A stretch of DNA of 64,000 bases. Origin: Citrus sinensis (lineage: Eukaryota > Streptophyta > Magnoliopsida > Sapindales > Rutaceae). Under the pieces are notes generated by a model, which was not told where the DNA came from, searched no databases, and worked only from the letters and a program-made list of their open reading frames with translations. Made by a program: the position numbers and the translations under genes. The stretch is from the NCBI RefSeq assembly GCF_022201045.2, contig NC_068560.1, positions 30,087,501 to 30,151,500 on the forward strand, given 5' to 3'. Numbering within the stretch: position 1 is the first letter of the stretch; each line of letters begins with the position of its first letter. Shown in pieces: positions 25,032 to 36,788 of this stretch.

Positions 25032-25038
25032 TATAAAT
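25032..25038 (+). promoter_or_regulatory. TATA box of the glycine-rich protein gene
   Basis: TATAAAT within CCCTCTATAAATTACACG, about 106 bp upstream of the ATG at 25144; predicts a short 5' UTR of about 75 nt. Confidence 0.6.
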
Positions 25039-25143
25039 TACACGTTGGTGCCCCACTCCCTATTAAGCTATACGTTCCTGGTTAATTTGCGTGAAATAAT
25101 TACATTTGCATTACTATTTTATGCGTAGGATTACGTTTTGGCC

Positions 25144-25614
25144 ATGGTAAGACTTGGTGTGGTTTCGTGGGGTCTCATTTTCTTGTGTTTGGGCCTTTCT
25201 AGTTGTTTCATTGTAGAAGCTAACAGAGTGGCGAGGTTTCTGAGGGATATTATAGTCGCTGAAGAGGCAGCTGGCTATCACATTACAGCTGGAGGCTACG
25301 GGGGAGGCTATGGCTCTGGTGGTGCTGATCCTGTATCTGGTGGTGGCACTGGAGGAGGAGGTGGTGGCGGGAGCTATGGCTCTGGGGGCGGCATGGGCCA
25401 AGGTGGTGGCTTTGGTTCGGGCCACGGATATGGTTCTGGTAGTGGCGGCGGTTTTGGTAACGGTGGTGGTGGTGGGGGCGGTGGCTTCGGTTCTGGTTGG
25501 GGTGGCAATGGTGGAGGAAATGGATTTGGCTCAGGCTCGGGCTCAGGGTATGGTAACGGCAGTGGTGGTGGAGGAGGAGGAGGTGGCGGCGGCTATGGCC
25601 CTGGCTCCGGATAA
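25144..25614 (+). CDS. secreted glycine-rich structural protein (GRP)
   Basis: A 156-residue single-exon frame starting MVRLGVVSWGLIFLCLGLSS, a clear signal peptide ending near CFIVEA. After a short charged segment (NRVARFLRDIIVAEEAAGYH) the rest, from about residue 48 to the end, is glycine-rich with recurring GGGYGSGG, GGGFGSG and GYGSGSG units. Such proteins are class I GRPs laid down in the cell wall or apoplast (family knowledge); the exact role is unknown. The Gly-rich half is low-complexity, so homologues will vary in length. The TATA box at 25032 and AATAAA at 25731 frame a compact transcript of about 0.7 kb. Overlapping frames at 25310-25735 (+) and 25283-25627 (-) are artefacts of the GGN repeats. 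Confidence 0.88.
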   Translation: MVRLGVVSWGLIFLCLGLSSCFIVEANRVARFLRDIIVAEEAAGYHITAGGYGGGYGSGGADPVSGGGTGGGGGGGSYGSGGGMGQGGGFGSGHGYGSGSGGGFGNGGGGGGGGFGSGWGGNGGGNGFGSGSGSGYGNGSGGGGGGGGGGYGPGSG

Positions 25615-25730
25615 GGCCATGCTCCATTGTTGCACTAAACAGGACACACTAATCAAACTAATAATGATGAGATTTCTCCATTATGCTATCATCAACAAAT
25701 TAAGAGTACAGGTTAGCCTGTCCTCTGATA

Positions 25731-25736
25731 AATAAA
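25731..25736 (+). terminator. poly(A) signal AATAAA of the GRP gene
   Basis: AATAAA 117 bp past the GRP stop, in the usual window for plant 3' ends. Confidence 0.5.
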
Positions 25737-25739
25737 GTC

Positions 25740-27192
25740 TTTTGACCCTAGCTAATGAAAATTAATGATAATTTTTATTTTCCAATTTGATTCTAGAAGG
25801 CTTTCTCCGATTGTTTCAAGCACAAGTTAAATTGTCATTACTTGTCCCTTAGTCAACCTCGGCAGCTGTTTTGTTTTCCATTTGAACACAGACCAACAAT
25901 CAACATATCCACTGTAAACAAATCAGCATGCAGGAAGACATTGACTATCTAATTTGTTTCTCCAAAATACCAACAAAATAGCACAATTGCAAACGTGAGG
26001 GGCACTTACATGTCTTGGTTGCATTACGATTTTTCACTTCAGAAATTTTGACCATCATCATCTATGTGCACGTTGCCCCTCTATATATCTTTATATATTC
26101 TTTCACACAACACCAACGCATCCCTTGATCCCTTCAACTTCAAGGAATCCAGGGTCAAAGGTGCACAAAATAAAAAAGCAGCAATCAGGATAAAGGGGCA
26201 AACAGCGTTGGAAATCAGCCAGCAAATTTGTTATGTACAAGAGATATGATCAGTAATACATACTTCAACAATCTCAACAACCACCCAGAAAATAAATTAC
26301 AGGCAACACAGATTATTTTATTTATATATTTATTGAGGTATATTTATATACATGCATGTATGCACAATGCCAATGGTTTCCTTAACCAAATAGCATCAAT
26401 ATAGTAATAGGGCGGGTGAATGATAGCATAAACAGCATACTTGGAATTAATAATAGTCCGTTACTGGTCAAGCAGACCACCCAGGAGAATGGCCCCAGTG
26501 ACTGGGTAGATCAAGCAGCAAACCGATACCTGTCATTCTTTGGCCTGAAAATTTTCATATCGAAGTAGGTTATATAGAGTCTACATTCGTCGTTATGAAC
26601 ATTGAAGTGATGAAGCATCAATCATTAGTACAAAGTATATAAACAGTGTCTCCACAGAGTGAAAACCAGTTATCCGAAAGCACTGCAGATTAATTGATTT
26701 ATCAGTTGCACACTTAATAGAAAACTTGAGAACATGAGGCTTGTTTAAATTGAACTGAAGACATAATTGAGAAAAGCCAAATGAAGCTTGAGAAAATGCA
26801 GGATATTATTAAGTTTTAGGAAAAAACTTGTTATTGCACCCCAGATAGCTAATAGTTATTGCACCCCAGATTTCTAATAGCACATTTCTTGAGTGCAATT
26901 GCAGGTCGGGTTAGAGATTAAAAACATGAAATCGCCTTCTGAGCCTAGTAAGGCAACAGATTGTGATATCTAAAACAGTCAGATTAATGCTAGGATATTT
27001 AAAAGGTGTCAGGATGGATTCTCTTCAAAATTAATCCTCCATATCTACCCTAGACTCATAAAGCCCAATAAAAGATGTGGACATGCTGCAAAGGCCAGTG
27101 ACATTGCAATTCTTCTTCTTCTCGGGGAATGAAATTAGAACTCAGTTGAAAGTAGAATCCAGGGGAAAATGCAGAATGAAAAATGACAATGA
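25740..27192. other. spacer and likely 3' UTR of the ACBP3-like gene
   Basis: No independent gene seen. It may include a small final exon of the ACBP3-like gene at 26544-26533 (see that entry). A 25 bp unit (TTATTGCACCCCAGATAGCT then AATAG) is tandemly duplicated at 26831-26880. Confidence 0.55.
26831..26880. repeat. 25 bp tandem duplication
   Basis: Two adjacent copies of TTATTGCACCCCAGAT followed by a nine-base TAATAG-ending tail; two mismatches between copies. Confidence 0.9.
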
Positions 27193-28863
27193 TCATACCG
27201 TGGTTACTGTGCTTGAGGCTGCAGTCAGATCGCTCCCCTCACTGCCAGACGGCAATTCCAGGCTCCTGCAGGTTACCAAAGAGAGTGTAAGAGAAACCAA
27301 ATGCAAGAGCACAAAACCGCATCCAAAACTGACTGCTGTTAATTAATTTATATTGACCAATAAATCCATCTACAGACCACCTTTCATGCGTATGATCAGT
27401 TTGGTCGCCTGTAAATGAACCCGTGTCAGAAGGAGCTACAGCATCAGGTTTCACTGTTTCTTCTGATTCCAATTTATCATTTACCTGCATAAACAACGGC
27501 ATATCAGTAGAACAATCCAAACAACATCTCCAAGGTGGAAAACATGAAATCATAATCTCACAATGCCTCAAAAAATGAAGACTCACGTGATAATTCTCTT
27601 CCTTCCAGTCAGGTACTCTATCAGACAGAAGGGCAACATACCGCTCCATGGCCTCCTCCGGATTCATGTTCCCCAGCTTTTGCCAAGCATTCCTTGCACA
27701 ACGTAAGCAGTGCCTTCCATCACTCACACATAGCACAGCTCTGAACCCTGTTATTATAACTAGCAATCAAGCTATACCGTGCAACTTCGTATATGGTAGG
27801 CCCCAAGTCCTATGGTGTTTTCCATTTTCAGTTCTTTCTAAGTTTGTCTCCTCTTTTGGTAATTAATTATGTAAGTTACATCTAATCAAACTAAAATTAA
27901 CCAGTTAATTCATCAGCTAAAAGTCATGATATCCTATTTTAGTTTGCCATCTCAATTGTCTTATTACTGGCGTTCTAAAGACAATTTCTGAGTTGATTGA
28001 ACAGGCGGCACAGTTAAACTGTCAAATGAGCTACCTGGTTAATTGCTTCGGCTTTCTAGTATTTGTGTTTATATCGGGGGGCACGGTTGAATTGCCTAAT
28101 GAGCTACATGGTTAATTGTTTCGGCTATCCAGTATATGTGTTCCTATCCCTACTATCACAGCCATTCAAAGCACAACAAAGAACCCAAAAACAGAAAACA
28201 AAAAGGAAACATTTAAAATAAAAGATACAATAGGAAAGTTTGGTACCACTTGGAACGAGCAGAGAGCATGAGAGGCATGGGCTGGGGGTCACGGCAAGGT
28301 CCTTCAGTAGCAATCTTGTGAAGAGCATACAATTCCATTTGCACATCGCTCAGCGCATCATCTTTTTTGTTACCAGACTCAGATACCTCCACAAACTTCA
28401 CAGCCGTCGCAAAAACATTCTCCAATTCACTCCTCTCTATCCCCTCCCAATCATCATCGTCATCACTCGCCACGCCATCCTCTGACTCCTTGCCCACCAC
28501 ATTACTCTCTTCAGATTGCACAATCACATTATCGCTTAAAGGAGCCGATTCAATGACGGTCTCTTCAACTAAATCATCCTCTCGCGGTCCCACAACTTCT
28601 TCAAATTGATCAACCTTCTCTACAGTCTCTTGTTGAACAGACTCGACTCTGTGTTGATTTTCAAGGATCCCAACGTTCATTTTCGCACCAAATTGCAATT
28701 CTTCCATGATAACTTCATCATCAGCGTCTTTCAAGTCCTCAACAACAGAGGCAGAGGCAGAATCGCCAGCACCAGACATGGCGAAAGAAACAAGCTTAGC
28801 AATAAGATAAGAAAATAACAGAGCAATCAGAGCAGTGAGAACCAAGTCTTGAACAAGCTCCAT
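27193..28863 (-). CDS. ACBP3: acyl-CoA-binding protein, class III (ACBP3-like)
   Basis: Exons 28863-28247, 27692-27587, 27484-27381 and 27265-27193. The protein (about 299 residues) begins MELVQDLVLTALIALLFSYL, an N-terminal hydrophobic signal or anchor. A long acidic middle ends in DDDDDWEGIERSELENVFAT, followed by the acyl-CoA-binding domain with MELYALHKIATEGPCRDPQP, SARSKWNAWQKLGNMNPEEA and MERYVALLSDRVPDW. The domain lies C-terminal, as in Arabidopsis ACBP3 (classes I, II and IV differ), so class III is well supported. These proteins bind long-chain acyl-CoA and phospholipids and affect senescence and autophagy (family knowledge). The 3' end is uncertain: exon 4 can stop at TGA 27195-27193, or be spliced after 27199 to a tiny exon at 26544-26533 (Ala-Lys-Glu-stop). 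A 17-base G run lies in the 5' leader. Confidence 0.88.
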
Positions 28864-28879
28864 ATTAATACCGAACGGT

Positions 28880-28896
28880 GGGGGGGGGGGGGGGGG
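28880..28896. repeat. G17 homopolymer
   Basis: Seventeen uninterrupted G on the plus strand, 17 bp upstream of the ACBP3-like start, so a C-run in that transcript's leader. Length may be unreliable in assembly. Confidence 0.95.
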
Positions 28897-30183
28897 CACA
28901 AATCAAGATTACAAGAAAATTGAAGACGACGGACGAATAATAATAATAATAGCAGTAATACGACGACGACGATGAGGATTAGAAAGTGAGAAATGTTATG
29001 TCGTTGCGTATATTACAGAGACATAGAAATAGAAATGATCAAATAATAGATAAATAAATAAATAAAGTAAACGGAAATAAAGAAAGCAAAAAGGGAGAAA
29101 AATTATTAAAAAAAGAAGGGATATGGTTAAAAAGCAGAGGAGGAGACTAATAAAGAGGGAAAGTATATTTGAAGAGAGGGAGCAAAGCATATTCTGTTCT
29201 GTAAATGTCAGTCGTGGTTTTAGCAAAGCTTTGAATCGCACTTTTGCTAAATTTACGGGGGAAGTGCGGGTCCCACTTCACGGACTTCTCTACGAGGGAG
29301 CTCTGACTAGGCGACGGCTTGCGTCATCGGTTTAATCTCATTCTTCTTGTTCTTATTCATCCGGTTGCCTGACCTAACTGTCTTCGTTATCATTTATTGA
29401 TGTTCCATGTTGGTTTCTATCCCTTTCAAGCCTCGTGTTTCATAAGTCATAATAGCTGGCTGGCCCCCTATTTTCTTTTTCTTTTTCTTTTTCTTTTTCA
29501 TGTGGAACTCGAAGTGATTAATTATTTAATATTAGTGATTGTGGGTTTTTTTTTATTTAATAAATTATCGATTAACAAAACTCGTCACGAATTAGCACTT
29601 AAACGTGTTAGTTTCGTGAAATTGTTTGGGATATGCCAATAATAGATTAAGATTCGGTGGTGAATTGAATTTTTATGATATTGAATCATTCGTCAAATTT
29701 TATTTTTATATTTTACTTATCAACCGATTTCTAATTTAGTACTCAATAAAAAAAAAAAAAATTAAAAGCAGCACTGAGTTTTGGCCATATTGCCAAGTCT
29801 AAAAACGCCAAATACGAGTAAAACATCTACAACACAAAAGGACTAAATTAATTGGAGTTAATTAGGGTATGCGTATCACAAGTTATAAAATTTTATTAAG
29901 AAAAATACTTTGCTTTTTTTGGGTAAGTAGAAATGCTTGGTTGTTGGTAGCTGTAGTAATTTGGGCGGTTCGGACTTCGTTTGATTAAAGAAGATTGGAG
30001 AAAAGAGGATATTTGTGCTTTTGGTTTATTGACTAATCAATTCTCAAGCTTTTCTAAGATGAACGCCTTTTTTTTTTTTAAAAAAAAAAGGAAAATTAAT
30101 ATAAAAAAAGAAAAAACAAGAAAAGAAGGAAAATTACGATGCATTTGCAGGCTTAATTACTTGCCTCTGGGTCTATATGTGCA

Positions 30184-31289
30184 TAGAGATGGTAATTGTA
30201 CCCGCAAATCCGTCTAAATCTGTCAGCTGCAGATAATTTTACGGGCTGCGGGGTTTGGTATTACAAATTAAAACTCACACTTGGATGCGGGTGGATTTGG
30301 TATTAGTCTAATATCCGACGGATATCCAGACCTGTAATGTTTATTTAAATATTTTTAATTTAATTTTAATTGAAAAATATTTAAATCAAAAAAATATATT
30401 AAAAAAATAATGCAATTATGCAAAGTGTCAAATAACATCGTAGACTCGTAGTAGCTTCATCCAAAGACGTTAGAGGCTTTAATGTGTGTTCAAAATTGGT
30501 TGTGTGCTGAATTTAATGGTATCAAAATGCATTTTTACTTCAATAGAATATAATGTCTGTTATACATTACAAACTTATATTTTTTCTTGATATACTTGTT
30601 ACTTGTAGATGCATAATTTTCTAATAAAGTAGGAAATAGTAAATTCTCCGACGATGAATATATTGTTGATGAGTTAAGGAACTAAGTTTATTTAACTTAA
30701 TTCATGGATTATTATACACTTATTATAATTTTTATGGACTATTTTTATTTAACTTAATGCATGAATTATTTCATTATTATAATTTTTTTCTGTAGATTAA
30801 TGTTTGAAAAGTATTATTCTTTGGAAAATATTAATTTTAATAATTATTGTAGGCATCATGTTGATTGGTTGCTAATGGTGATGAATAAAATGATGATATT
30901 TTCTTAGAGCATGTGTTGACTAATAATATGAAATGTAATTGTTATTCTTAAATACTAGCTTATGATTTTTTTTAATGAATTTGTATATTTTACACTTAAA
31001 TTTGAAAATTTTTGTTAGATTGATGTTGAAATTTTAATTTTTCATTTACATTGGTTAAATTTAAAATTGAGTATGTTATGTGGAATTTGAGGTTATTATT
31101 GTCAATTTATATATAAAACATTTGTGATTTTAAATGTACAAACCTGTAAAAAAACCCGCCGGATATCATTACTGGTTTGGTAATTGTCAAAACCTGCTGC
31201 GGGTTGCGAGTGAGTTTGGTAATTTAAATTTTGTGCGGGTTTGCATTTGGTGACAAACTCGCTATAGGCGGTGCCCATTGTCATCTCTA
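30184..31289. mobile_element. hAT-like non-autonomous element, about 1.1 kb
   Basis: Left end TAGAGATGGTAATTGTACCC; right end, reverse-complemented, TAGAGATGACAATGGGCACC. Subterminal regions are rich in CCCGC/GCGGG words, as in the common plant hAT family with TAGGGATGGCAA ends. Flanks are TATGTGCA and TATGCACA (6 of 8 identical), consistent with an old 8 bp duplication. No transposase frame survives in the AT-rich core. Confidence 0.7.
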
Positions 31290-31660
31290 TATGCACATAG
31301 AAAGTGTTTAGATAGCAGTAGCATCAGCCCAGACATAATTATTGTGGAGGTACAAGGGCGCTTTGGTCCTTTTTCCCCAAAAAAAACTTAAAAATTTATT
31401 TTTTATGTAAATTTTTTATGTTGGCCCTCTCAATTATTTTGTATTATAAATTTTTAATATTTTGCAAGTGATAGTTTTCAAAATTCTCTCATTACTTTAA
31501 AAAACATTAAGTTTCTCCCTAAAAATCATTAATTTTAACGATTGACCGCCGTTGATTTATTAAAGTATAAAAATATCATTTTTTAATAGTTTTGTTAACT
31601 AAAGATTTTAACTCTAAAAAAAAATAAATCAATAATAAAATACAATAATAATATAGTTTT

Positions 31661-32190
31661 GTTTTGGTTGCCACGCGTGGCCAAGGGTTTGGCTGCCATG
31701 GCCCCACGCGGCCATGGGTTTGGTCCCCATGGGCCATGGCCGCATTTCCTTGGAAAATAATCTCAATTTTTACATACTCTTTTGTTGTGTTGTATTCTGT
31801 TTGGTTACCGTGAAACCAAAAAAAATAAATAAATAAAGTAGAAACTAAAACAATGCCATTTTTATTACTGGCTTTTCTCATTTGGTTTGCCGAGAGAATA
31901 TGGTACTTTTCTTGATAGTCTTTCATTATGCAGATTTTTAGAGTTTGCCGATCAGGATCTCTAACTCTAAAATTTTGCACACGGGTTTGGTTTCCATGGC
32001 CACGCATAGCCAAAGGTTTGAGTGCGTGGGCATGGATTTGGTTTCCATTGCCGCACGTGACCATGGGTTTGGCTGCCATGGCCGCGGGTGGCCAATGGTT
32101 TGGGTGTCATGGCCACACGCGGCCATAGGTTTGATTGCCTTGGTTGTGCATGGCATGAATTTGGTTGCCATGGCTGCGCGTTGGTATCCA
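31661..32190. repeat. degenerate GC-rich minisatellite, about 31 bp unit, two clusters
   Basis: Clusters at about 31661-31745 and 31980-32190 share the unit GGTTTGGCTGCCATGGCCGC plus about 11 more bases, repeated with many substitutions. The flanks on either side (about 31460-31560 and 32390-32500) look like weak inverted repeats (GTGATAGTTTTCAAAATTCT versus a GTGACAATCTTTAAATTATC complement). The minisatellite may therefore be the core of an old Mutator-like element. It is much GC-richer than its surroundings; ORFs across it (31576-32204) are repeat translations. Confidence 0.7.
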
Positions 32191-34226
32191 GGGGTATAAA
32201 ACAAAATTTTTTTAACGTATTTGGGTGTGTAATATAAATATTTAAAATATATTCGTGTGTGTTTTGAAAAACATAAAAAGATTTGGATTCATGAAATTTA
32301 GTTCATATAGAAGTTTGATTTTTTTTTCTATTAATTGACTATTAGGAGAATGTATAATTGTATATATAAATACTATTTTACATTTTTTGCCGTTAAAAAT
32401 AATAATACAGATAATATTTTTTGGAGATAACTTGATATTTTCAAAAGTAAGAAGGATAATTTAAAGATTGTCACTTCATAAGAGAGGTGTGCGAAAATTA
32501 ACCATATGATTTTTTTTCGTCATTTTAATGGAAACCTCAAGCCTCAATGCTAAAATTAGGATACTTTAGATAAGAATGAACTAACTTTGGGAAAAAAAAA
32601 ATGTTAGCAAGCAAATATGTGCTTATTATGCAAGAAGAATTCCATGAACTTTACCAATCAAAATTCAAAAATATATTTTTCATTATATACATTAAACCAA
32701 TTTTTTTTTAAAAGAAAAAAAAGTCAAAACTTGTATCATTGTTTACTACTTTGTGCGACAAGGTGGATTCAACTAAAACTTTTGTTGCGACTGCGTACTT
32801 CCACGTTGCTAAAGCATTTTGAGTTGCACCGCCGTTTAAGATACTTGGAAGTCGCATGAGTCTTCAAAGATGATTGAATAGAGAATGTTTCGATATGCAC
32901 TTCTTCAATATTTTTTTACAAGATTGATTATAAACAAAAGTATAATACTGTGGGTATTATCTTCTCTTTCACTATAGGGAAAAACGAGTTATTTTACGTA
33001 TATTAGAAGAAAGTCAATATAAACTATAAATACAAAAAAAAAAAAAAAAACAAAGAAAAATGTGAAATTCACTAGAAGAAAGTCATTGAAACACGTCGTT
33101 TCGACCATATATAATTAGCTGAATTTCCAACAGAAATCAAAATATATAAATAAAATTAGAAGAATCATATCATAGATTTATGATTATTATTAGCATTTTG
33201 TGTTGTTGGATCTCTTAAAGCGTCACACGAAGTTAATTATCTAGAAGCATTACGCGATGGTGATACTTCAACTTGATTTTGGTTACCAATACCAATTTAG
33301 ACATATAATACATTATTTCAAAACTCTTGTAAAGATGAACAATCTACACAAAATATGTTACGTGGCTGTCACACTTTTACCAAATTGGGCAGTTGTATGT
33401 GCGTAAAAGTTTTTTTGGAATGCATTCAAAAGCGGTGTTTGTTTGTTTGGTGGGATAAATTTAGAGGTTTTGAGTATTGTTTCATTCTTTTTTCTTCATT
33501 TTTGCATTTTCGTTTTCCAAACTACCATCTAAATATCTAACAGCTGAGAAATTTTAGAATATATAAGAGGTAATGTAATTACTTAATGCATGCATGATAT
33601 ATGTATTTAAATTTTATATAACTACCATACTAATTTTTTAAAATAAAAATATATATATTATAATATTATTTATTTATTATATAACTAATAAATAATTCCC
33701 ATATATCTTAAAATTTCTCCAAACGCCAAGTCGGATGAAAATTATCACAGCAGTAGTTGGCTGTTGAAAGGAAAGGGCCATTTATTGTTGTTTCGTATCT
33801 TCCGATCTTCATCCTGGTGGGAGTTGGATATGGGTTCCACCACTTGCATGGCTATTTATGAGCCAGCTCTACTACCACCGCCTATAACATATAGTGAGCT
33901 CCAGCTGTATTTGTTATATACTTCAAGCACTTCCATTATCTCATCTCAATTTCAATATGTGCTTTTCTTCTTTATCTTAATTCACATCACATAACCAACA
34001 TACACTCCGCACTTGGGCTTTAGTCCGGTGGTGAACCACTATTCTTAAAATTAAGTAAGTTTATAAAAATAGTAATTCGAGTTTTCATAAACTTAATTTT
34101 TTTTAATTAAATAAAAAATTATCACAAGACATTTTTATCTGTGAGGGTTATATGTCCAGACATATACTTTATAAAATTAATGTAATAATTTATAATAATC
34201 TGACATATAATTAGTATTAAAAAGAA

Positions 34227-34872
34227 GGGTAAAAGCTTGTTTAGTCCCTATATTATGAGGTTAGTGTCCATTTAGTCTCTGTATTTTTAAAAACACCTCA
34301 AAATGTCCCTGCTACTAAATATTGACACTTATGCCATTATTTTTTATTATTTTTAACTTGTTTTTACAATATTACATTTTTACAATAATGTTTCTTTTTT
34401 GGATATTAATAAAAAATTAAATTATCAAATTAAACTCAAAAATAAAATAAAAACAAAAAAGGTATATATTAATTTTTGTGGAAGCTCACGTATGTCTAAA
34501 AAATTAATATCATAAAAAATTACATTATCAATTTTTTTAGAAAAATTAATATTTTAACTCAAGAGTGTGTTTCACAAAAATTAATATATATTTTTTATTT
34601 TATTTTATTTTTTGGTGTTAAACTGGTAATTTATTTTTTTCTTTTTAATAATGTCTAAAAAAATTATTATAATAGGGTTATTTTTTTCTTTTTAATAATG
34701 TCTAAAAAATTATTATAATAGGGCAATATTATAAAAATAAGTTAAAAGGAACAAAAGATAATGGCAAAAGTGTCAATAATTTAATGGTAAGAATGGTTTG
34801 AGGCATTTTTAAAAATATAAGGACTAAACGGACACTAACTTCAAAATATAAGGAGTAAACGAGCTTTTACCC
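34227..34872. mobile_element. Mutator-like MITE, 646 bp, perfect 9 bp target duplication
   Basis: Arms of about 150 bp start GGGTAAAAGC on both ends. TAAAAAGAA flanks both sides exactly (34218-34226, 34873-34881). The core is AT-rich and includes a short internal tandem copy of TTTTTAATAATGTCTAAAAA (34642-34700). No ORF. Confidence 0.9.
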
Positions 34873-35375
34873 TAAAAAGAAAACATACACCCCCACATTA
34901 TATTGCATGCACTGCATTATCATGCTCATTCTTTTATTTTCTAACTTAAAAAAGAAAAAAAAAAGGTGTAGATTATTATCGGTATTAATTAATTAATACG
35001 CAGAATTTTCAGGCCGACACCTTTTTTTAGTGCCTCTGCCATGTCTTATCCCCGACGTGTGTTGATGGGTTCAGACTTCAGAACTCCATATCCACTTGGA
35101 TTATTATACTACCTATTTTTTATACAAAACATACAATTCATTTTAAACAAAAGGAAGATGAATCACAAATTTAAAATAGACATAAACATTTAACTAATTA
35201 AATAATAGAGGAAGTTTCCAAAGTTTGGCGAGTGACTAACATCAGAACAGTAGTATAAAAATAAAAATAACTCAAGAGAAAAAAAAAATATCGTTTTATT
35301 AGCCGTGTTGTGTATATTTATTCAGATAAAAAAAAAAAAAAAGGTAGCAGTAGACTGTACCAAATTGGATTTGCC

Positions 35376-35383
35376 TATATAAA
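35376..35383 (+). promoter_or_regulatory. TATA box of the At2g23090-like gene
   Basis: TATATAAA about 107 bp upstream of the ATG at 35490, so a leader of about 80 nt. Confidence 0.6.
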
Positions 35384-35489
35384 CTCTGTCATCCACAGCT
35401 GCTGATGACCAAAACCCATCTTTAATTATTTTGGGTATTTTTATTCGTAACTTAACGATTCCTGTTAGCTTCTGTGGTTTGTAAAGGAA

Positions 35490-36597
35490 ATGGGAGGCGG
35501 CAACGGCCAGAAATCAAAGATGGCTCGTGAGAAGAACATGGAGAAGCAGAGAGCAGCTGGCAAGGGTACGTTATTTCTACTTTCCCTGAGAAAAATAAAA
35601 CATTTAATTAGTTAAAAGGAAGATTCTTTAAGTTATCGAAACGTGGGTTTTTGCAGTTTAGTTTATCAAAGATCTATTGGGTTTCTTTTCTTCTTTTACA
35701 TTTATTTTTTGGTGCAACTATTGTTGTTGATCCGATCCGATCCTTTATTTGCTCAGGGAGTCAGCTGGAGTCAAACAAGAAAGCCATGTCCATCCAGGTA
35801 CGCAGTACGCTGCTGCTAATGCAGTAATGTTATTAGATTGCTCTTCTAATCTTATCCTCTTTATCATTTCCTACTTATCTGATCAGTTTGATTGTCATGT
35901 AAAAGTCAAAATATCGAATCTCGATTTTTGGGTTTAGAATGGTTGATTTTAATTAAAGAATTGGTTAAGTTAACAAGCAACTCAATTTGTATGAATGGTT
36001 TGTACTTTGTGAATTTATGTGTATCTTTTTGGAATAAAAAACATATATTTTATCTATGTATATTAAAATTTGTATCTTTTTGTCTTTTATCCTATTCCTA
36101 ACTAATCACGGATCTCTCTAAGAACACACACATATATATATAGAGGCCAGCATTGTCAGATGTGGAGGAAAATCATTAATGTTGAATTTCACATGAGCAA
36201 TTGAGGCAACTCAAATTGCTTTGAATTATTTGTGCCCAAGGTAAAGGGATTAGAAAACTGGTTTTACTATTGCTCCTTAGTCAGTTATTTTGTTGACCAT
36301 GGACACTGTTGGTGGTTATCGCAGTCACAGACTGCGAATTGCTGTGTTGCTTGGGTACAATACTTGTCACTGTCGTCTTCTTGATGTTGTGATGTTTAGT
36401 TATTCAATTGTGAAGAGGGATGAATGTAACAGTGATGAGAGAAAATCATTTTTTGGTTTTGTTGCTGTTGATTGCAGTGCAAGGTATGCATGCAGACGTT
36501 CATTTGCACCACATCTGAGGTGAAGTGCAAGGAACATGCCGAAGCCAGACACCCCAAATCTGATTTATTTACATGTTTCCCCCATTTAAAGAAATGA
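35490..36597 (+). CDS. small zinc-finger protein, At2g23090-like (4F5/SERF-type N-terminus)
   Basis: Three exons (35490-35565, 35757-35797, 36478-36597) encode 78 residues. The N-terminus MGGGNGQKSKMAREKNMEKQ is basic and helical, of the 4F5/SERF kind. The C-terminal half carries CKVCMQTFICTTSEVKCKEH followed by AEARHPKSDLFTCFPHLKK, with C-x2-C and paired histidines forming a C2H2-like zinc finger. The whole sequence is nearly the same as Arabidopsis At2g23090 as I recall it, a conserved but functionally uncharacterised plant protein; SERF relatives in animals modify protein aggregation and may not share that role. Both introns are GT-AG and phases close. The frames at 35749-36101 and 36290-36523 are intronic or out of frame. 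Confidence 0.92.
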
Positions 36598-36737
36598 AAA
36601 ACCAATAATTTGATTATGTATTTGGAGATGGGTTTAAAGCCCTCGTCAGTATGTGTCTTGCTGTGGGTTAAAATTAGAAAGATTTTGGGAAAAAGAGGGA
36701 TCCTTCCAGTCTTATCAATACTAATAATTAACTATTT

Positions 36738-36742
<5 letters not shown>

Positions 36743-36788
<46 letters not shown>
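36743..36788 (+). repeat. (CT)16(AT)7 compound microsatellite
   Basis: Sixteen CT units pass directly into seven AT units, about 145 bp after the At2g23090-like stop; probably in its 3' flank. Confidence 0.97.

Larger units (their letters stand above)
17869..25143. other. 7 kb AT-rich intergenic region
   Basis: No gene recognised. Contents: the subtilase promoter (to about 18100); a Mutator-like MITE (19012-19479); nested palindromes (20136-20249); an extremely AT-rich block rich in TAATA and TTATT words (20380-20870), compatible with a matrix-attachment region but unproven; an (AT)13 microsatellite (21151-21176); a long-inverted-repeat MITE (22548-23310); and the glycine-rich-protein promoter (24850-25143). 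The ORF at 21806-22084 (92 codons) has no recognisable domain. Confidence 0.6.
28864..35489. other. 6.6 kb transposon-rich intergenic region
   Basis: The ACBP3-like promoter occupies the left part (CpG-richer around 29200-29330). Then an hAT-like element (30184-31289), a GC-rich minisatellite in a degenerate inverted-repeat context (about 31400-32560), a Mutator-like MITE (34227-34872), and the promoter of the At2g23090-like gene. The ORFs here (for example 33764-33994) show no known domain. Confidence 0.6.

Noticed and set aside
25283-25735. ORFs on both strands overlapping the glycine-rich gene
   Set aside because: Translations of the GGN repeat in other frames (His/Ser-rich or Val/Ala-rich); no independent signals.
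31576-32204. Long ORFs across the minisatellite (repeating HGNQ and PWQPNPW words)
   Set aside because: Codes of a GC-rich tandem repeat; no start context, no homology, and both strands are open equally.
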